Shown here piece after piece: positions 43,486 through 51,803 of a DNA stretch of 64,000 bases. The notes under the pieces were generated by a model. It saw nothing but the letters and a program-made list of their open reading frames with translations. It had not been told where the DNA came from and made no database searches. Position 1 is the first letter of the stretch. Each line of letters opens with the position of its first letter. The position numbers were made by a program, and so were the translations under genes. The stretch is from Geomonas agri. Its GTDB lineage: Bacteria; Desulfobacterota; Desulfuromonadia; Geobacterales; Geobacteraceae. The DNA lies in NCBI RefSeq assembly GCF_020179605.1, contig NZ_JAINZO010000002.1, positions 1,721,747 through 1,785,746 on the forward strand. Direction: 5' to 3'.

Positions 43486-43908
43486 GGCGTGCCACATTTT
43501 TTTTGAAAATTGAATGTTATTTTCAATAGCACTATGCGCCGGTCGTTGTCAATGTTAAAACTGAGGCCCGGGGTCGTGGCGGGGTGGGAGGCTGCGCGGT
43601 TTTTGCACTTTTGCAAGAGCCGCTTTGCGCGTTCGCGAAATGGCCGGGATGAAAGGGCGTGTTTCGAGCCGGGTGACGACCTATTAGGGAAAGTTCCTGT
43701 GGAAAACTTAAGAGGATTTGGGACACGGAATTGTGGTAAAGTTGCGCATCTTGCGACATTTTTGAGCAAGGCGGTGTTGGGCTATGCCGGGCACCGTAAG
43801 CAGTGCTGCACATTTGTGGTGTCTCCGCATGATTGGTACGTATCATGCTAATTGACGGACATACCACTTACCACTGCTTTCCTAGATTGAGCAGAAGCGA
43901 GGGCCGGG
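43486..43908. other. Intergenic region with an inverted repeat
   Basis: No gene seen. GCATGAT and ATCATGC, seven exact pairs with eight bases between (43827-43848), precede a TTGACG box at 43852. This may be an operator-promoter for the gene at 43909; the -10 box is poor. Confidence 0.4.
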
Positions 43909-44340
43909 ATGGATACTTACACGATCGATGTCGAACTGGAACACTACTACGGCGACCGGATGAAAACCAGCAGCAGGGAAGCCTGCCGCCGTTTCTACCT
44001 GCGCGCGGTGTCGCGCTGCAACGGTGCGGAACTGGAGCGCTACCTCAAGCTGGTCAAGGCGCACGCTTCGGTGTACTCCTCGGTGCACCACATGTTTCGC
44101 TCCCCCTTCAAGCACGTCGAGCTGCCGCTGTTGCTGACCAGCCTCGTGCTTCTCGTCTCCAGCCTGGTCATGGTCTTCTCCGGTGAGACCAGTGCCCTGA
44201 TCGCGGGGGGGACCTCGGCGGGGCTGATCGGCGTGCTGCAGTGCGTACGGCAACTGGTCCGGAACTGGCAGCAGCACTCGGTACGCGAGGCCGTCTTCAC
44301 CGAGTTTGCCGAGTTCCTGCAGCGGGAGACGCTGCAGTAA
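43909..44340 (+). CDS. Membrane protein of unknown function with two membrane helices
   Basis: A 143-residue protein. Residues 1-70 are soluble and charged, with a CRRFYLRAVSRCNG segment. Two hydrophobic helices follow (about 74-92 and 97-115) as a hairpin, and the C-terminus is helical and charged. GAGGGC precedes the ATG. The shape resembles small scaffold or effector membrane proteins with cytoplasmic ends. No family is recognised and the neighbours do not help. Confidence 0.65.
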   Translation: MDTYTIDVELEHYYGDRMKTSSREACRRFYLRAVSRCNGAELERYLKLVKAHASVYSSVHHMFRSPFKHVELPLLLTSLVLLVSSLVMVFSGETSALIAGGTSAGLIGVLQCVRQLVRNWQQHSVREAVFTEFAEFLQRETLQ

Positions 44341-44437
44341 AAACAAAACCAGAAAACCACTGGCCACGCTTGCGGGCCATAGCGCTTCAGCGCGAAGGCT
44401 CGGGGAACATCTGAGAAAATAGTGAGAGAAGCAGAAG

Positions 44438-44467
44438 GCTTGAGGGGGGGACCCCCAAGACTTTTTC
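44438..44467 (+). terminator. Terminator after the 43909 gene
   Basis: CTTG(A)GGGGG pairs with CCCCCAAG, one bulged A, followed by CTTTTT. Confidence 0.7.
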
Positions 44468-44593
44468 TCGTTTCCCGGGTTTTCCCAGCGGTCCTCAGGA
44501 CTTCTGCTAATGGTTTTTGCTTCTGATTTTGGGGTTTTTAGGTATAGTGTTTTCTGCCCAAGCATCAATATTCCAATGATGGAGGTAGGAAGC

Positions 44594-45055
44594 ATGAAAC
44601 GCCTGATTTTACTCAGCCTGATTCTTGTTCTTGTTGTGCCCATGACTGCGTTCGCCAGTCTGGATTCGTTTCTCTCCAGCCTGAACGTCCAGGCCCGCGC
44701 CGACATGACCGGGTTCTCCGCCAAGGTCAGCGCCCAGTTCGGGGTGCCGACCGCCAAGGTCCAGATGGTGCTGCAATCGGTCCCGGAGCCGGCGGACGCC
44801 TTCATGCTGTTCCAACTGGGGCAGTTCTCCGGCAAGCCGGTAGACCAGGTTTACCAGGTGTACCAGCCGAACAAGAAGAAGGGGTGGGGCGCCATCGCCA
44901 AGGAGCTGGGCATCAAGCCGGGCTCTGCCGAGTTTCACGCCCTCAAAAGGGGTGACCTCCGCCTGACCGGGCAGCCGATGGGGCGCGGTGGCGACGAGGA
45001 CTCCGGGCCGGGCAAGGGGAAAGGGAAGGGGCACGGCAAGGGACACAACAAGTAG
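44594..45055 (+). CDS. Exported protein with Gly/Lys/His tail
   Basis: A 153-residue protein with a signal peptide (about 1-21, ending AFAS). The mature core has the repeated pattern VYQVYQPNKKKGWGAIAKEL (helix 85-105), and the C-terminus is GKGKGKGHGKGHNK, a cationic, possibly metal-binding tail. Similar small exported proteins with such tails are common in Geobacter (recollection). The ATG at 44594 follows GGAGG. It is monocistronic and ends with a strong terminator. Function unknown. Confidence 0.75.
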   Translation: MKRLILLSLILVLVVPMTAFASLDSFLSSLNVQARADMTGFSAKVSAQFGVPTAKVQMVLQSVPEPADAFMLFQLGQFSGKPVDQVYQVYQPNKKKGWGAIAKELGIKPGSAEFHALKRGDLRLTGQPMGRGGDEDSGPGKGKGKGHGKGHNK

Positions 45056-45081
45056 CGGATGTACTGCGCAGCAATTCAAAG

Positions 45082-45116
45082 CAAAGGCCGGGTTTTCACC
45101 CGGCCTTTGTTGTTTT
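45082..45116. terminator. Terminator between convergent genes
   Basis: CAAAGGCCGGG / CCCGGCCTTTG stem, T-rich to the right. Confidence 0.85.
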
Positions 45117-45134
45117 CTGTCTGCCCTGCGTCGG

Positions 45135-46760
45135 CTAGAGCCGGAACTGCTGCACCAGGCTTTCCAGGGTCTGGGCGTTATGCGCCAGCTGCGATGCCGC
45201 GGCGGCGGTCTCGTTGGCGCCGCGTGCCGTGTGCTGCACCACGTCGGTGACCTGCTGCACGTTCATGGTGATCTCGCTGGTGGTCGCGGTCTGCTCTTCG
45301 GCCGCCGTGGCGATCTGGTTCACCTGCATGGATACCTCGCCGATCTGCTGCAGTATCATCTGCAGAGCCTCGCCCGACTGCTGCGAGGACATGGTCCCCT
45401 TTTCCACCTCAACCACCCCCTCTTCCATGGCGCTCACCGCTGCCTTGGTCTCGTCCTGGATGGCCTTGATCATGTTGCCGATCTCCTTGGTGGCCCTGGT
45501 GGTCCGTTCCGCCAGGGCACGCACCTCGTCTGCTACCACGGCGAAGCCGCGTCCCTGCTCGCCGGCGCGCGCCGCCTCGATGGCGGCGTTGAGCGCGAGC
45601 AGGTTGGTCTGGTCGGCGATGTCCTCGATGGTGGCGATGATGTCGCCGATCTGCTCCGAACGTGCCCCGAGGCTCTCCACGGTCCCGGCGCTGTCCTTGA
45701 CCCGCTCGGCGATGCGCGCCATCCCGGCTATGGTTTCCTGCACCACGTGCCCACCCTGGGCCGCCGATTCGCTGCTCTGGCGTGAGGCCTCGGCGGCGCG
45801 GACGCAGTTCTGGGCGATGTCGCCGCTGGTGGCTGCCATCTCCTCGCTGGCGACCGCCACCGAACCGGTCTGGGAGGCAAGCTCCTCGGCGCCGGTGGCG
45901 ATCTGTTCCGCCGTCGCCTTGAGTTGGTGGGATGCAGAGGCGATGTCGCTGGAACTCGCCGATACCTTGCCCAGCATGTCGCGCAGGTTTGCCACGACCC
46001 TGCGGGTCGAGTCGGCGAGGTGCCCCAGTTCGTCCTCGCCGGTAAGGGTGATGGACACGGTGAGGTCGTTGTCGGCCAGGCGGTCGTTGGCGGCGATCAG
46101 TTCCGCCACCGGGGTGGTGATGCTGTGCACGATCATCAGGGCCAAGAGCGTGGAAAGGATGACGGCGATGACCAGAAGGGCAAGCACCACCAAGCGCCCC
46201 TGGTCGATCATCTGCTTTGATTTTTCCCCGACCCGCACCATCTCCTTGTCCTGGTGGGAAAGCATCTTGTCGATGGCGGCGAAGAAGGCGCTCTGCGCCT
46301 TGCGCATCGGCCCGATCAGTTCCTGCCCCGCCGTATCCTTGTTCCCTTCCTTGATGGTGGCGATGACGTGGTGCTGGGCCTCCTGGTAGGCAGCCTTGGT
46401 CTCGATCACCTCCTTCAGCGCTGCTTTGCCGGAGTCGCTCTGCACGGTTTTCTTCAGTTCCTCGATGCGCTTGTCGACAGCGTGGAGCGATTCGCCGATG
46501 CGCTTCTCTTCCTTTTGCATCTCCAGCGGGTCTGCAACGATGACCATGTTGCGCAGACCGCGGGCGACGACGTTGACCTGCGACTTAAGGTCGTTGAGCG
46601 CCACGGTCTTGGGCCACTTGTCCTCGATCAGCGTACGGACTTTGCTGTCGAAGGCCGCCATCCTGTTGATCGAGTAACCTCCCACTACTGTCATGAGGAC
46701 CACCACCATGGCAAAGGCTATACCGAGTCTGGTGCGTAGCTTGATTCCCGAAAGGGTCAT
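45135..46760 (-). CDS. Methyl-accepting chemotaxis protein
   Basis: A 541-residue chemoreceptor. Membrane helix 1 lies at about 12-32. A helical periplasmic sensor of four-helix-bundle type follows to about 188. Helix 2 is at about 190-212, then a HAMP domain (to about 265). The long cytoplasmic coiled coil has the conserved tip [19 protein letters not shown]. It feeds CheA/CheW. The ligand is unknown. No pentapeptide tether for CheR is seen at the C-terminus (ends VQQFRL). No chemotaxis genes are adjacent. Confidence 0.95.
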   Translation of the reverse strand: MTLSGIKLRTRLGIAFAMVVVLMTVVGGYSINRMAAFDSKVRTLIEDKWPKTVALNDLKSQVNVVARGLRNMVIVADPLEMQKEEKRIGESLHAVDKRIEELKKTVQSDSGKAALKEVIETKAAYQEAQHHVIATIKEGNKDTAGQELIGPMRKAQSAFFAAIDKMLSHQDKEMVRVGEKSKQMIDQGRLVVLALLVIAVILSTLLALMIVHSITTPVAELIAANDRLADNDLTVSITLTGEDELGHLADSTRRVVANLRDMLGKVSASSSDIASASHQLKATAEQIATGAEELASQTGSVAVASEEMAATSGDIAQNCVRAAEASRQSSESAAQGGHVVQETIAGMARIAERVKDSAGTVESLGARSEQIGDIIATIEDIADQTNLLALNAAIEAARAGEQGRGFAVVADEVRALAERTTRATKEIGNMIKAIQDETKAAVSAMEEGVVEVEKGTMSSQQSGEALQMILQQIGEVSMQVNQIATAAEEQTATTSEITMNVQQVTDVVQHTARGANETAAAASQLAHNAQTLESLVQQFRL

Positions 46761-46885
46761 CGTCGTTTCCTCCTGAGGTCATTGGCTCAGAGTCACATCT
46801 GGTCGTTCTATGAGAGATATCGACACAATCTTTCTTCATCTTGAGCGGAAAAACCCGGAGCTTACAGCCTTCCCTCTTTTTGTCA

Positions 46886-46931
46886 TTGACTTGCAGTACA
46901 AAACACCATACTGTTTATGACAGTATGGTGT
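46886..46931 (+). promoter_or_regulatory. Promoter overlapped by a perfect 12-base palindrome
   Basis: TTGACT, 17-base spacer, TACTGT. The -10 box lies in the left half of a perfect inverted repeat: ACACCATACTGT at 46903 and ACAGTATGGTGT at 46920, five bases apart. A repressor bound here would block the operon, whose last gene is a PadR-type regulator. Confidence 0.7.
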
Positions 46932-46959
46932 CCGCGGTTTGGCAGTGGAGGGGGAAGTC

Positions 46960-47433
46960 ATGATGTCGGCAGTTTTGTATGGGGGGACGGCGCTGGCCGT
47001 GTTCGTGTCCTGGCGGCTGGACCCCGAGAAGACGAGGCGGGCCTTGCGCATCGGCGCCAAGTCGCTGCACGGGTTGGCCCCGCGCATCTTGGGGATGGTG
47101 GCCCTGGTCGGCCTGGTGCTCGCCCTGGTTCCGCCCGAGGTGATCAGGAAACTGTTCAGCCACGGCGGCATCGGGGGCTTCAGCCTGGTGGCAGCCATCG
47201 GTTCCATCGTGACCATGCCTGCGCCCATCGCCTTCGCGCTGGTGGGATCCCTGTTCAAGCTGGGGGCCGCCCCCGCGAGCCTCGCCACCTTCGTCACCAC
47301 GTTGACCATGGTGGGGGTGATGACCGCACCCATGGAGATCTCGTGTTTCGGCAAGCGTTTCACGCTGCTGCGGCAGGCCTTGAGCTTCGTGGTGGCCATC
47401 GTCATTGGACTGGCCATGGGGGTGCTGCTGTGA
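46960..47433 (+). CDS. Permease, N-terminal half (UPF0718-like, split)
   Basis: A 157-residue membrane protein with four to five helices. IGSIVTMPAPIAFALVGSLF and TLTMVGVMTAPMEIS-type segments match the predicted permease (UPF0718/ArsP-related) family, here encoded as two genes. The start is one of two adjacent ATGs at 46960, after GGAGGGGG. Its stop overlaps the GTG of the second half. The cargo is unknown; relatives export arsenicals or other small solutes. Control is probably by the PadR protein downstream. Confidence 0.75.
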   Translation: MMSAVLYGGTALAVFVSWRLDPEKTRRALRIGAKSLHGLAPRILGMVALVGLVLALVPPEVIRKLFSHGGIGGFSLVAAIGSIVTMPAPIAFALVGSLFKLGAAPASLATFVTTLTMVGVMTAPMEISCFGKRFTLLRQALSFVVAIVIGLAMGVLL

Positions 47434-47978
47434 AGGCGAAGCTCGTCGACTACCGGCTACTTTTTATCGTGCTCGCCGCGAACCTGGCCCTCTCCCTGTG
47501 GCGGCCGGAGACGGCGCGGCTTGCCGCGCTCAACTCCACCGGCTTTCTCCTGGAGGTCCTCTCGATCGTGCCGCCGGTCATGGTGCTCATGGGGCTTTTG
47601 GACGTCTGGGTGCCGCGCCGACTGGTGGAAGCGCACCTGGGGCCGGATTCGGGTGCTGTCGGCGCCGGGGTCGCCATGCTGCTGGGGACCGCGGCCGCCG
47701 GTCCGCTCTACGCCGCCTTCCCGGTGGCGGTGTCACTGCGCAAAAAGGGGGCGCGGCTGGCCAATATCGTCATCTTCCTGGGGACCTGGGGCGCCATCAA
47801 GATCCCCATGATCCTGATGGAGAGCAGCTTCATCAGTCTGCGTTTCGCCCTGCTGCGTCTCGCGCTCACCGTGCCCTGCATCCTCGCCTGCGGCTACCTG
47901 ATGGAGCGGCTGATGCCGGAGCAGGAACTTGCACAGACGGAGCAGGAACTTGCACAACCCGGGGCGGTGGACGCCTGA
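47430..47978 (+). CDS. Permease, C-terminal half (UPF0718-like, split)
   Basis: A 182-residue membrane protein with about five helices. GPLYAAFPVAVSLRKKGA and FLGTWGAIKIPM are the family's hallmark in the second half of UPF0718-type permeases. The GTG start at 47430 overlaps the preceding TGA, coupling translation. Near the C-terminus the heptad QELAQTEQELAQ is a short repeat, visible in DNA as two copies of CAGGAACTTGCACA. It pairs with the 46960 product to make one transporter. Confidence 0.75.
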   Translation: MKAKLVDYRLLFIVLAANLALSLWRPETARLAALNSTGFLLEVLSIVPPVMVLMGLLDVWVPRRLVEAHLGPDSGAVGAGVAMLLGTAAAGPLYAAFPVAVSLRKKGARLANIVIFLGTWGAIKIPMILMESSFISLRFALLRLALTVPCILACGYLMERLMPEQELAQTEQELAQPGAVDA

Positions 47979-48032
47979 ACCTGGCGCTCCCCGTTTCGGC
48001 GGAAGCCAGCCCCAGACCAGAAAGGAAGCCCG

Positions 48033-48383
48033 ATGCCTCCCAAACGAAAGCAACAGTACCGACACCTCCCCGCCTTCATCCTGCTCGCCCTGGCCGAGGA
48101 GCCCATCCACGGCGGCGCTATCTTGAACGCGCTATCCCAGCGCATGCCCCTCTTCAAGCCGGACAGCGCCGCGGTCTACCGCACCCTGCAACAGCTTGAG
48201 GACGAGGCGCAGGTGGTTTCCAGCTGGGACACCAGCGGCAGCGGCCCGGCGCGCAGGGTGTACCGGCTGACGCAAACGGGGTGGGAGAAGCTGGAGGGGT
48301 GGCGGGAAGACATCGAGATGCGCATGGCGACCCTGCGCTACTTTCTCGATACCTATGCGGCAATTAAAAAACCACGGCAGTAG
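48033..48383 (+). CDS. PadR-family transcriptional regulator
   Basis: A 116-residue regulator with the PadR winged helix. LPAFILLALAEEPIHGGAIL is the hallmark first helix region, then SAAVYRTLQQLEDEA the recognition part, and RRVYRLTQTGWEKL the wing. The short C-terminal dimerisation helix is of the PadR-s2 type. It is the last gene of the permease operon, 54 bases downstream, and the palindrome over that operon's promoter is its likely binding site. The inducer is unknown. Confidence 0.88.
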   Translation: MPPKRKQQYRHLPAFILLALAEEPIHGGAILNALSQRMPLFKPDSAAVYRTLQQLEDEAQVVSSWDTSGSGPARRVYRLTQTGWEKLEGWREDIEMRMATLRYFLDTYAAIKKPRQ

Positions 48384-48528
48384 GTAACGGCCTGGCTGCA
48401 GCTCCAGGGGCGAGGCCGTGCAAAGCCGCTATGCCGGGAACGGTTGCACCCTGCTCCCTGCGTGGTGACGCAGCTGTCGGGGATGTGATGGATGCCGCGC
48501 AGCTGTGGGAGCGAGGCCCAGCGGCGCG

Positions 48529-48556
48529 TTGACTTGCAACGAGGTACTGGTACTGT
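48529..48556 (+). promoter_or_regulatory. Candidate promoter of the DUF1003 gene
   Basis: TTGACT, 16-base spacer, TACTGT. It shares TTGACTTGCA and TACTGTTT with the permease operon promoter, but without the palindrome. Confidence 0.45.
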
Positions 48557-48602
48557 TTCCGGGTCGAGCCCACCCCGGTGGGCCCCGCACGCGGGGGGAG
48601 CG

Positions 48603-49136
48603 ATGCCGCAGCCGGAACCGGACCAGACCATGGCCTCCGTAGTGAGCCGCAACATCGCGGCTCTCCTGGAGCGGCGCCACGCCGAGGAGCGCAGCAAGGG
48701 AGCGCAGGAACGGCTCGCCGACGCCATCACCTCCTTCACCGGCAGCATGCCCTTCGTCTATATCCATCTGGTCCTCTTCGGCGCGTGGATCCTCATCAAC
48801 GCCGGCTGGCTCGACATCCTGCCCCGTTTCGACCCCACCCTGGTGATCCTCGCCATGGTCGCCTCCGTGGAGGCGATCTTTCTCTCCACCTTCGTTCTCA
48901 TCAGCCAGAACCGCATGTAGGCCTCCGCCGACCGGCGCGCCGAGTTGAACCTGCACATCGACCTCCTGGCGGAGCACGAGGTGACCAGGGTCATTGCCCT
49001 TTTGACCGCCATCGGAGCGAAGCTCGGCGTCGAGGAATCGAAGAATCCGGAGCTCGAGGAACTGACCAGGGATGTGCAGCCCGAGAAGGTGCTGGACACC
49101 ATGGACCAGGTCGAGCAGGAGAACAAGGACGAGTAA
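48603..49136 (+). pseudogene. DUF1003 membrane protein broken by an in-frame TAG
   Basis: A single frame of 178 codons with one TAG at 48918-48920. The part before the stop has two membrane helices (FVYIHLVLFGAWILINAG; VASVEAIFLSTFVLISQNRM). The part after it gives DRRAELNLHIDLLAEHEVTR, the conserved cytoplasmic end of DUF1003 proteins. In relatives a glutamine or similar residue stands at the stop, so CAG to TAG is the simplest change. GGGGGAG precedes the ATG. A truncated membrane-only product may still be made. Confidence 0.75.
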
Positions 49137-49219
49137 CCTGCGGAAAGTTTGCCGTTTCACATCATATTTTTCTGGAGTATACGTTTTACCTGTGTTAAAG
49201 CTTCTGCCCAAATTAATCT

Positions 49220-49340
49220 GAGCCTCTCCGAGCTACGCCGCCTACAAGGACTTCCTCACGGCTGCGGGCCAACGGGTGCTGCTGGAAACGGCGGTGCCTC
49301 CCTTTTGGAAAGGAGAGCCTTGTGGCAGAGCGGAGACTCC
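49220..49340 (+). ncRNA. Structured leader RNA (possible riboswitch) of the TonB/ECF operon
   Basis: Two long-range helices can be drawn: TCTCCG (49225) with CGGAGA (49331), and GCC(T)ACAAGG (49240) with CCTTGTGGC (49318), nine pairs with one bulge. Inside lie GCCGCC/GGCGGT pairing and a local CCTCCCTTT-TGG-AAAGGAG hairpin. A terminator follows at once, then the operon's first gene. I do not recognise the class. It lacks the cobalamin box, the TPP and the FMN motifs. The fold was done by eye. Confidence 0.5.
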
Positions 49341-49350
49341 GAACTGTTAA

Positions 49351-49386
49351 AGGCCCCTTTCCACCCAGGATCGGGGCTTTTTTTTG
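49351..49386 (+). terminator. Leader terminator before the uptake operon
   Basis: AGGCCCC pairs with GGGGCTT over a 15-base loop and ends in a T-run of eight or more. It lies 45 bases before the first start codon, where only regulated termination makes sense. Confidence 0.7.
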
Positions 49387-49432
49387 TCCAGCGTTATGTA
49401 ATTTGTAATACAACGGGTTAGGAGTAAGACAG

Positions 49433-50176
49433 ATGCGGATAGCCATTTCAATCGATGATACCGACAACCTGGAGAGCAGGGGGACCGGGGAGATCGCGTC
49501 CCTGATCGCGGACGAACTGCAGCAGCGGGGATGGGGGAGCTGCAGCTACATCACCCGGCACCAGCTCTACGTGCACCCGGACATCCCCTACACGTCGCAC
49601 AACAGCGCCATGTGCTTCTACGCCGACGTGGGCGAGGGATGGCTGGAACCGGTGATCGAGTACGTCTCGGAGTTCCTGGAACAAGAGAGCGCGCCGGGCT
49701 CTGATCCGGGGTTGTGCGTGGCGGTGCCGGCCAGGATGGCGGCACGCAACGAGCTGATCGGTTTCGGCCGCCGCGCCAAGCGCGAGGTGATCGGCATGGA
49801 CGAGGCCTACGACCTCGCCAAGCGGCTCGGCGTGCACCTCTCCCAGCACGGCGGCACGGGGCAGGGGGTGATCGGTGCCCTGGCCGGCGCGGGGCTCAGG
49901 ATGTCGGGTAACGACGGGCGCCTCAAGGGCTTCCTCGAGTTCGGCCAGCCCTACCGCATGCTGCGCGTGGACGAGCTGCTGCAGCACCCGGTGGTAGACG
50001 TGGTAAAGAGCGTGACCGGCGAGGCGCTCAAAGACGAGGACCTGGTGGCGTTGGGAGAAAAGCCGAAAACGGTGCTCATCGAGGGGGAGTCGGTGCTCCT
50101 CGTTGCTGCTGCCCAGTCGCCGGGTTCCCAGGCGCGCTGGCAGACGCTGCATAGAAAGCAGCTGAAGGCGTACTAG
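49433..50176 (+). CDS. DDTD-motif protein (TiaS-like N-terminal family)
   Basis: A 247-residue cytoplasmic protein. It opens with ISIDDTDNLESRGTGE, the acidic motif of the archaeal TiaS/DUF1743-type kinase-like domain, followed by a His-rich YITRHQLYVHPD stretch. A glycine-rich GGTGQGVIGALAGAGLR segment (about 140-160) could bind nucleotide. The C-terminal part is a small beta domain (KPKTVLIEGESVLLV). It is the first gene of the uptake operon. Modification of archaeal tRNA is unlikely here; a substrate-processing role is a guess. Confidence 0.65.
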   Translation: MRIAISIDDTDNLESRGTGEIASLIADELQQRGWGSCSYITRHQLYVHPDIPYTSHNSAMCFYADVGEGWLEPVIEYVSEFLEQESAPGSDPGLCVAVPARMAARNELIGFGRRAKREVIGMDEAYDLAKRLGVHLSQHGGTGQGVIGALAGAGLRMSGNDGRLKGFLEFGQPYRMLRVDELLQHPVVDVVKSVTGEALKDEDLVALGEKPKTVLIEGESVLLVAAAQSPGSQARWQTLHRKQLKAY

Positions 50177-50177
50177 C

Positions 50178-50399
50178 ATGTGGCGTAGCGATCAGAGAGG
50201 GAACCGGGAGTTCGCCCACGGCAAGGAGGCCTGGGGGCTGGCGGCGCAAGTGGCCGGGGGCTGCGCCTGCTTCGTGGCGGACGTCGAGGAGGAGCAGGTC
50301 GTCGAGGAGGAGCTCTCCTGCTACAACTGCCGCTACCGGCGCTGGAGCGTTGACTCCTTCACCTGCCTGCGCCTGCCGCCGCTAAACGCGGCTGCTTAG
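50178..50399 (+). CDS. Small cysteine-rich protein in the uptake operon
   Basis: A 73-residue protein with five cysteines (GGCACF, LSCYNCRYRRWS, FTCLRL), a possible metal site of CX2C type. It starts two bases after the preceding stop and is followed 12 bases later by the ECF ATPase, so it belongs to the operon. No family is recognised. A chaperone-like or metal-linked role is suggested only by composition and position. Confidence 0.65.
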   Translation: MWRSDQRGNREFAHGKEAWGLAAQVAGGCACFVADVEEEQVVEEELSCYNCRYRRWSVDSFTCLRLPPLNAAA

Positions 50400-50411
50400 G
50401 GGATTGTCTTT

Positions 50412-51803
50412 TTGCACGACACCATTCTGGACATAGAAGATTTCGGTTTCACCTACCACGGCGCCGCGGGGTCGAGCCTGGCCGGGGTGAGCGCACAGGT
50501 CCGGCGCGGTGAGTTTGTCTGCCTCACCGGCGATTCCGGCTGCGGCAAGAGCACCTTGCTGCTCGGCATCATGGGGCTGCTGCGCGGTGGGACCCGGGTG
50601 GGCACCATACGCGTCGCCTCCTCGGACGCCGCGGACGGCGCCCCGGCGGCGGGGATCGTGTTCCAGACCGCGGAGTCGCAGATCCTGTGTTCCACGGTGG
50701 CCGAGGAGGTCGCCTTCGGGCCGGAAAACTGGTGCGTGCCGGCGGACGAAATCGCGCTGCGGGTGCGCGAAGGGCTCGCGGCGGTCGGGCTGACCGGCGA
50801 GGAGCAGCGCAGCGTGGAGCGCTTCTCGGCGGGACAGAAGCAGCGCCTCGCGGTGGCTTCGGTGCTCTCGATGCGGCCGGGGCTCCTGCTGCTCGATGAG
50901 CCGACCTCGCAGCTCGATGTCCAGGGGAAAGAGGAACTGGTGGCGGTGTTCACGGAGCTCAAGCGCAGGGGGCACACCATCGTGATGGCCGAACACGATC
51001 CGCGTCCCTTCGAGGCGCTGGTGGACCGCTACCTGAAGCTGGAGCGGGGACGTCTGGTAGGGAGCGACCGGGTCCCCCCTGACCCGGTGCGCTATCGCCC
51101 CAAGGCGTTCCTGCTCCCCTACTCGTCCTCGCTCTACGGCACCCGTCCGGTGCTCGACGTGCAGGGGCTGGACCTTTCCTACCCGGAAACGGGGGATGTG
51201 CTGAAAAAGGTGCAGCTGCGGGTAAGCCGCGGCGAGCGGGTGCACCTGTTCGGCCGCAACGGGGCCGGCAAGTCGAGCCTGCTGCGCTGCCTGGCCTGGC
51301 TCATCTATCCGGATGCCGGCAGGGTGTGGGTGGCCGGCAAGGAGAGCCCCGGGCCGGGCGATCTGCGCGGGCAGGTGGGGGTGCTGTTCCAGAACCCTGC
51401 GCGCCAGCTGTTCGCCGAGACGGTGCGCGAGGAGGTCGCCTTCACGCTGGAGCGCCTGGCCTACCCGGTGGAAGAAGTGGACCGCATCGTCACCGAGGCG
51501 CTTTCCTTCTGCGGCATCGCCCACCTGGCCGACCGCGCGCCGCTCACCCTCTCGTTTGGAGAGCAGCACCGCGTGGCGCTGGCGGCGGTGGTGGCGCCGC
51601 GCCCGACCCTTTTGCTCCTGGACGAGCCGTTTGCCGGTCTCGACTTTCCCCAGCGGCTGAGCCTTTTGGCCATCCTGGCCCGCATGCCGATCCGCTACGG
51701 CACCACGGTGCTGATCGCCTCGCACGACGAGCTGCCGGACCGGCGCTGGGCCGACCGCAGCTTGCGCCTGCAGGGAGGGGAGATTGCAGAAACGACTCCC
51801 TAA
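50412..51803 (+). CDS. ECF transporter ATPase, two nucleotide-binding domains fused
   Basis: A 463-residue ATPase with two complete ABC modules (EcfA-A' fusion). Module 1: Walker A GDSGCGKST, signature RFSAGQKQR, Walker B LLLLDEPTS. Module 2: Walker A GRNGAGKSS, signature LSFGEQHR (altered from SGGQ), Walker B LLLLDEPFAG. It powers the inner-membrane importer with the T and S proteins that follow. The start is TTG 50412. The T-component gene overlaps its end by 20 bases. Confidence 0.92.
   Translation: MHDTILDIEDFGFTYHGAAGSSLAGVSAQVRRGEFVCLTGDSGCGKSTLLLGIMGLLRGGTRVGTIRVASSDAADGAPAAGIVFQTAESQILCSTVAEEVAFGPENWCVPADEIALRVREGLAAVGLTGEEQRSVERFSAGQKQRLAVASVLSMRPGLLLLDEPTSQLDVQGKEELVAVFTELKRRGHTIVMAEHDPRPFEALVDRYLKLERGRLVGSDRVPPDPVRYRPKAFLLPYSSSLYGTRPVLDVQGLDLSYPETGDVLKKVQLRVSRGERVHLFGRNGAGKSSLLRCLAWLIYPDAGRVWVAGKESPGPGDLRGQVGVLFQNPARQLFAETVREEVAFTLERLAYPVEEVDRIVTEALSFCGIAHLADRAPLTLSFGEQHRVALAAVVAPRPTLLLLDEPFAGLDFPQRLSLLAILARMPIRYGTTVLIASHDELPDRRWADRSLRLQGGEIAETTP

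Noticed and set aside
48918..48920. Pyrrolysine insertion at the TAG in the DUF1003 gene
   Set aside because: No catalytic context, no evidence of Pyl machinery, and glutamine is the natural residue; nonsense mutation is simpler.
49220..49340. Cobalamin riboswitch before the TonB receptor operon
   Set aside because: No B12 box or related conserved blocks were found, although BtuB-like receptors often have them.
49210..49350. A protein-like reading (SYAAYKDFLTAAGQ) across the leader of the uptake operon
   Set aside because: No start codon precedes it in frame, it ends at once, and the bases are better explained by long-range RNA pairing.
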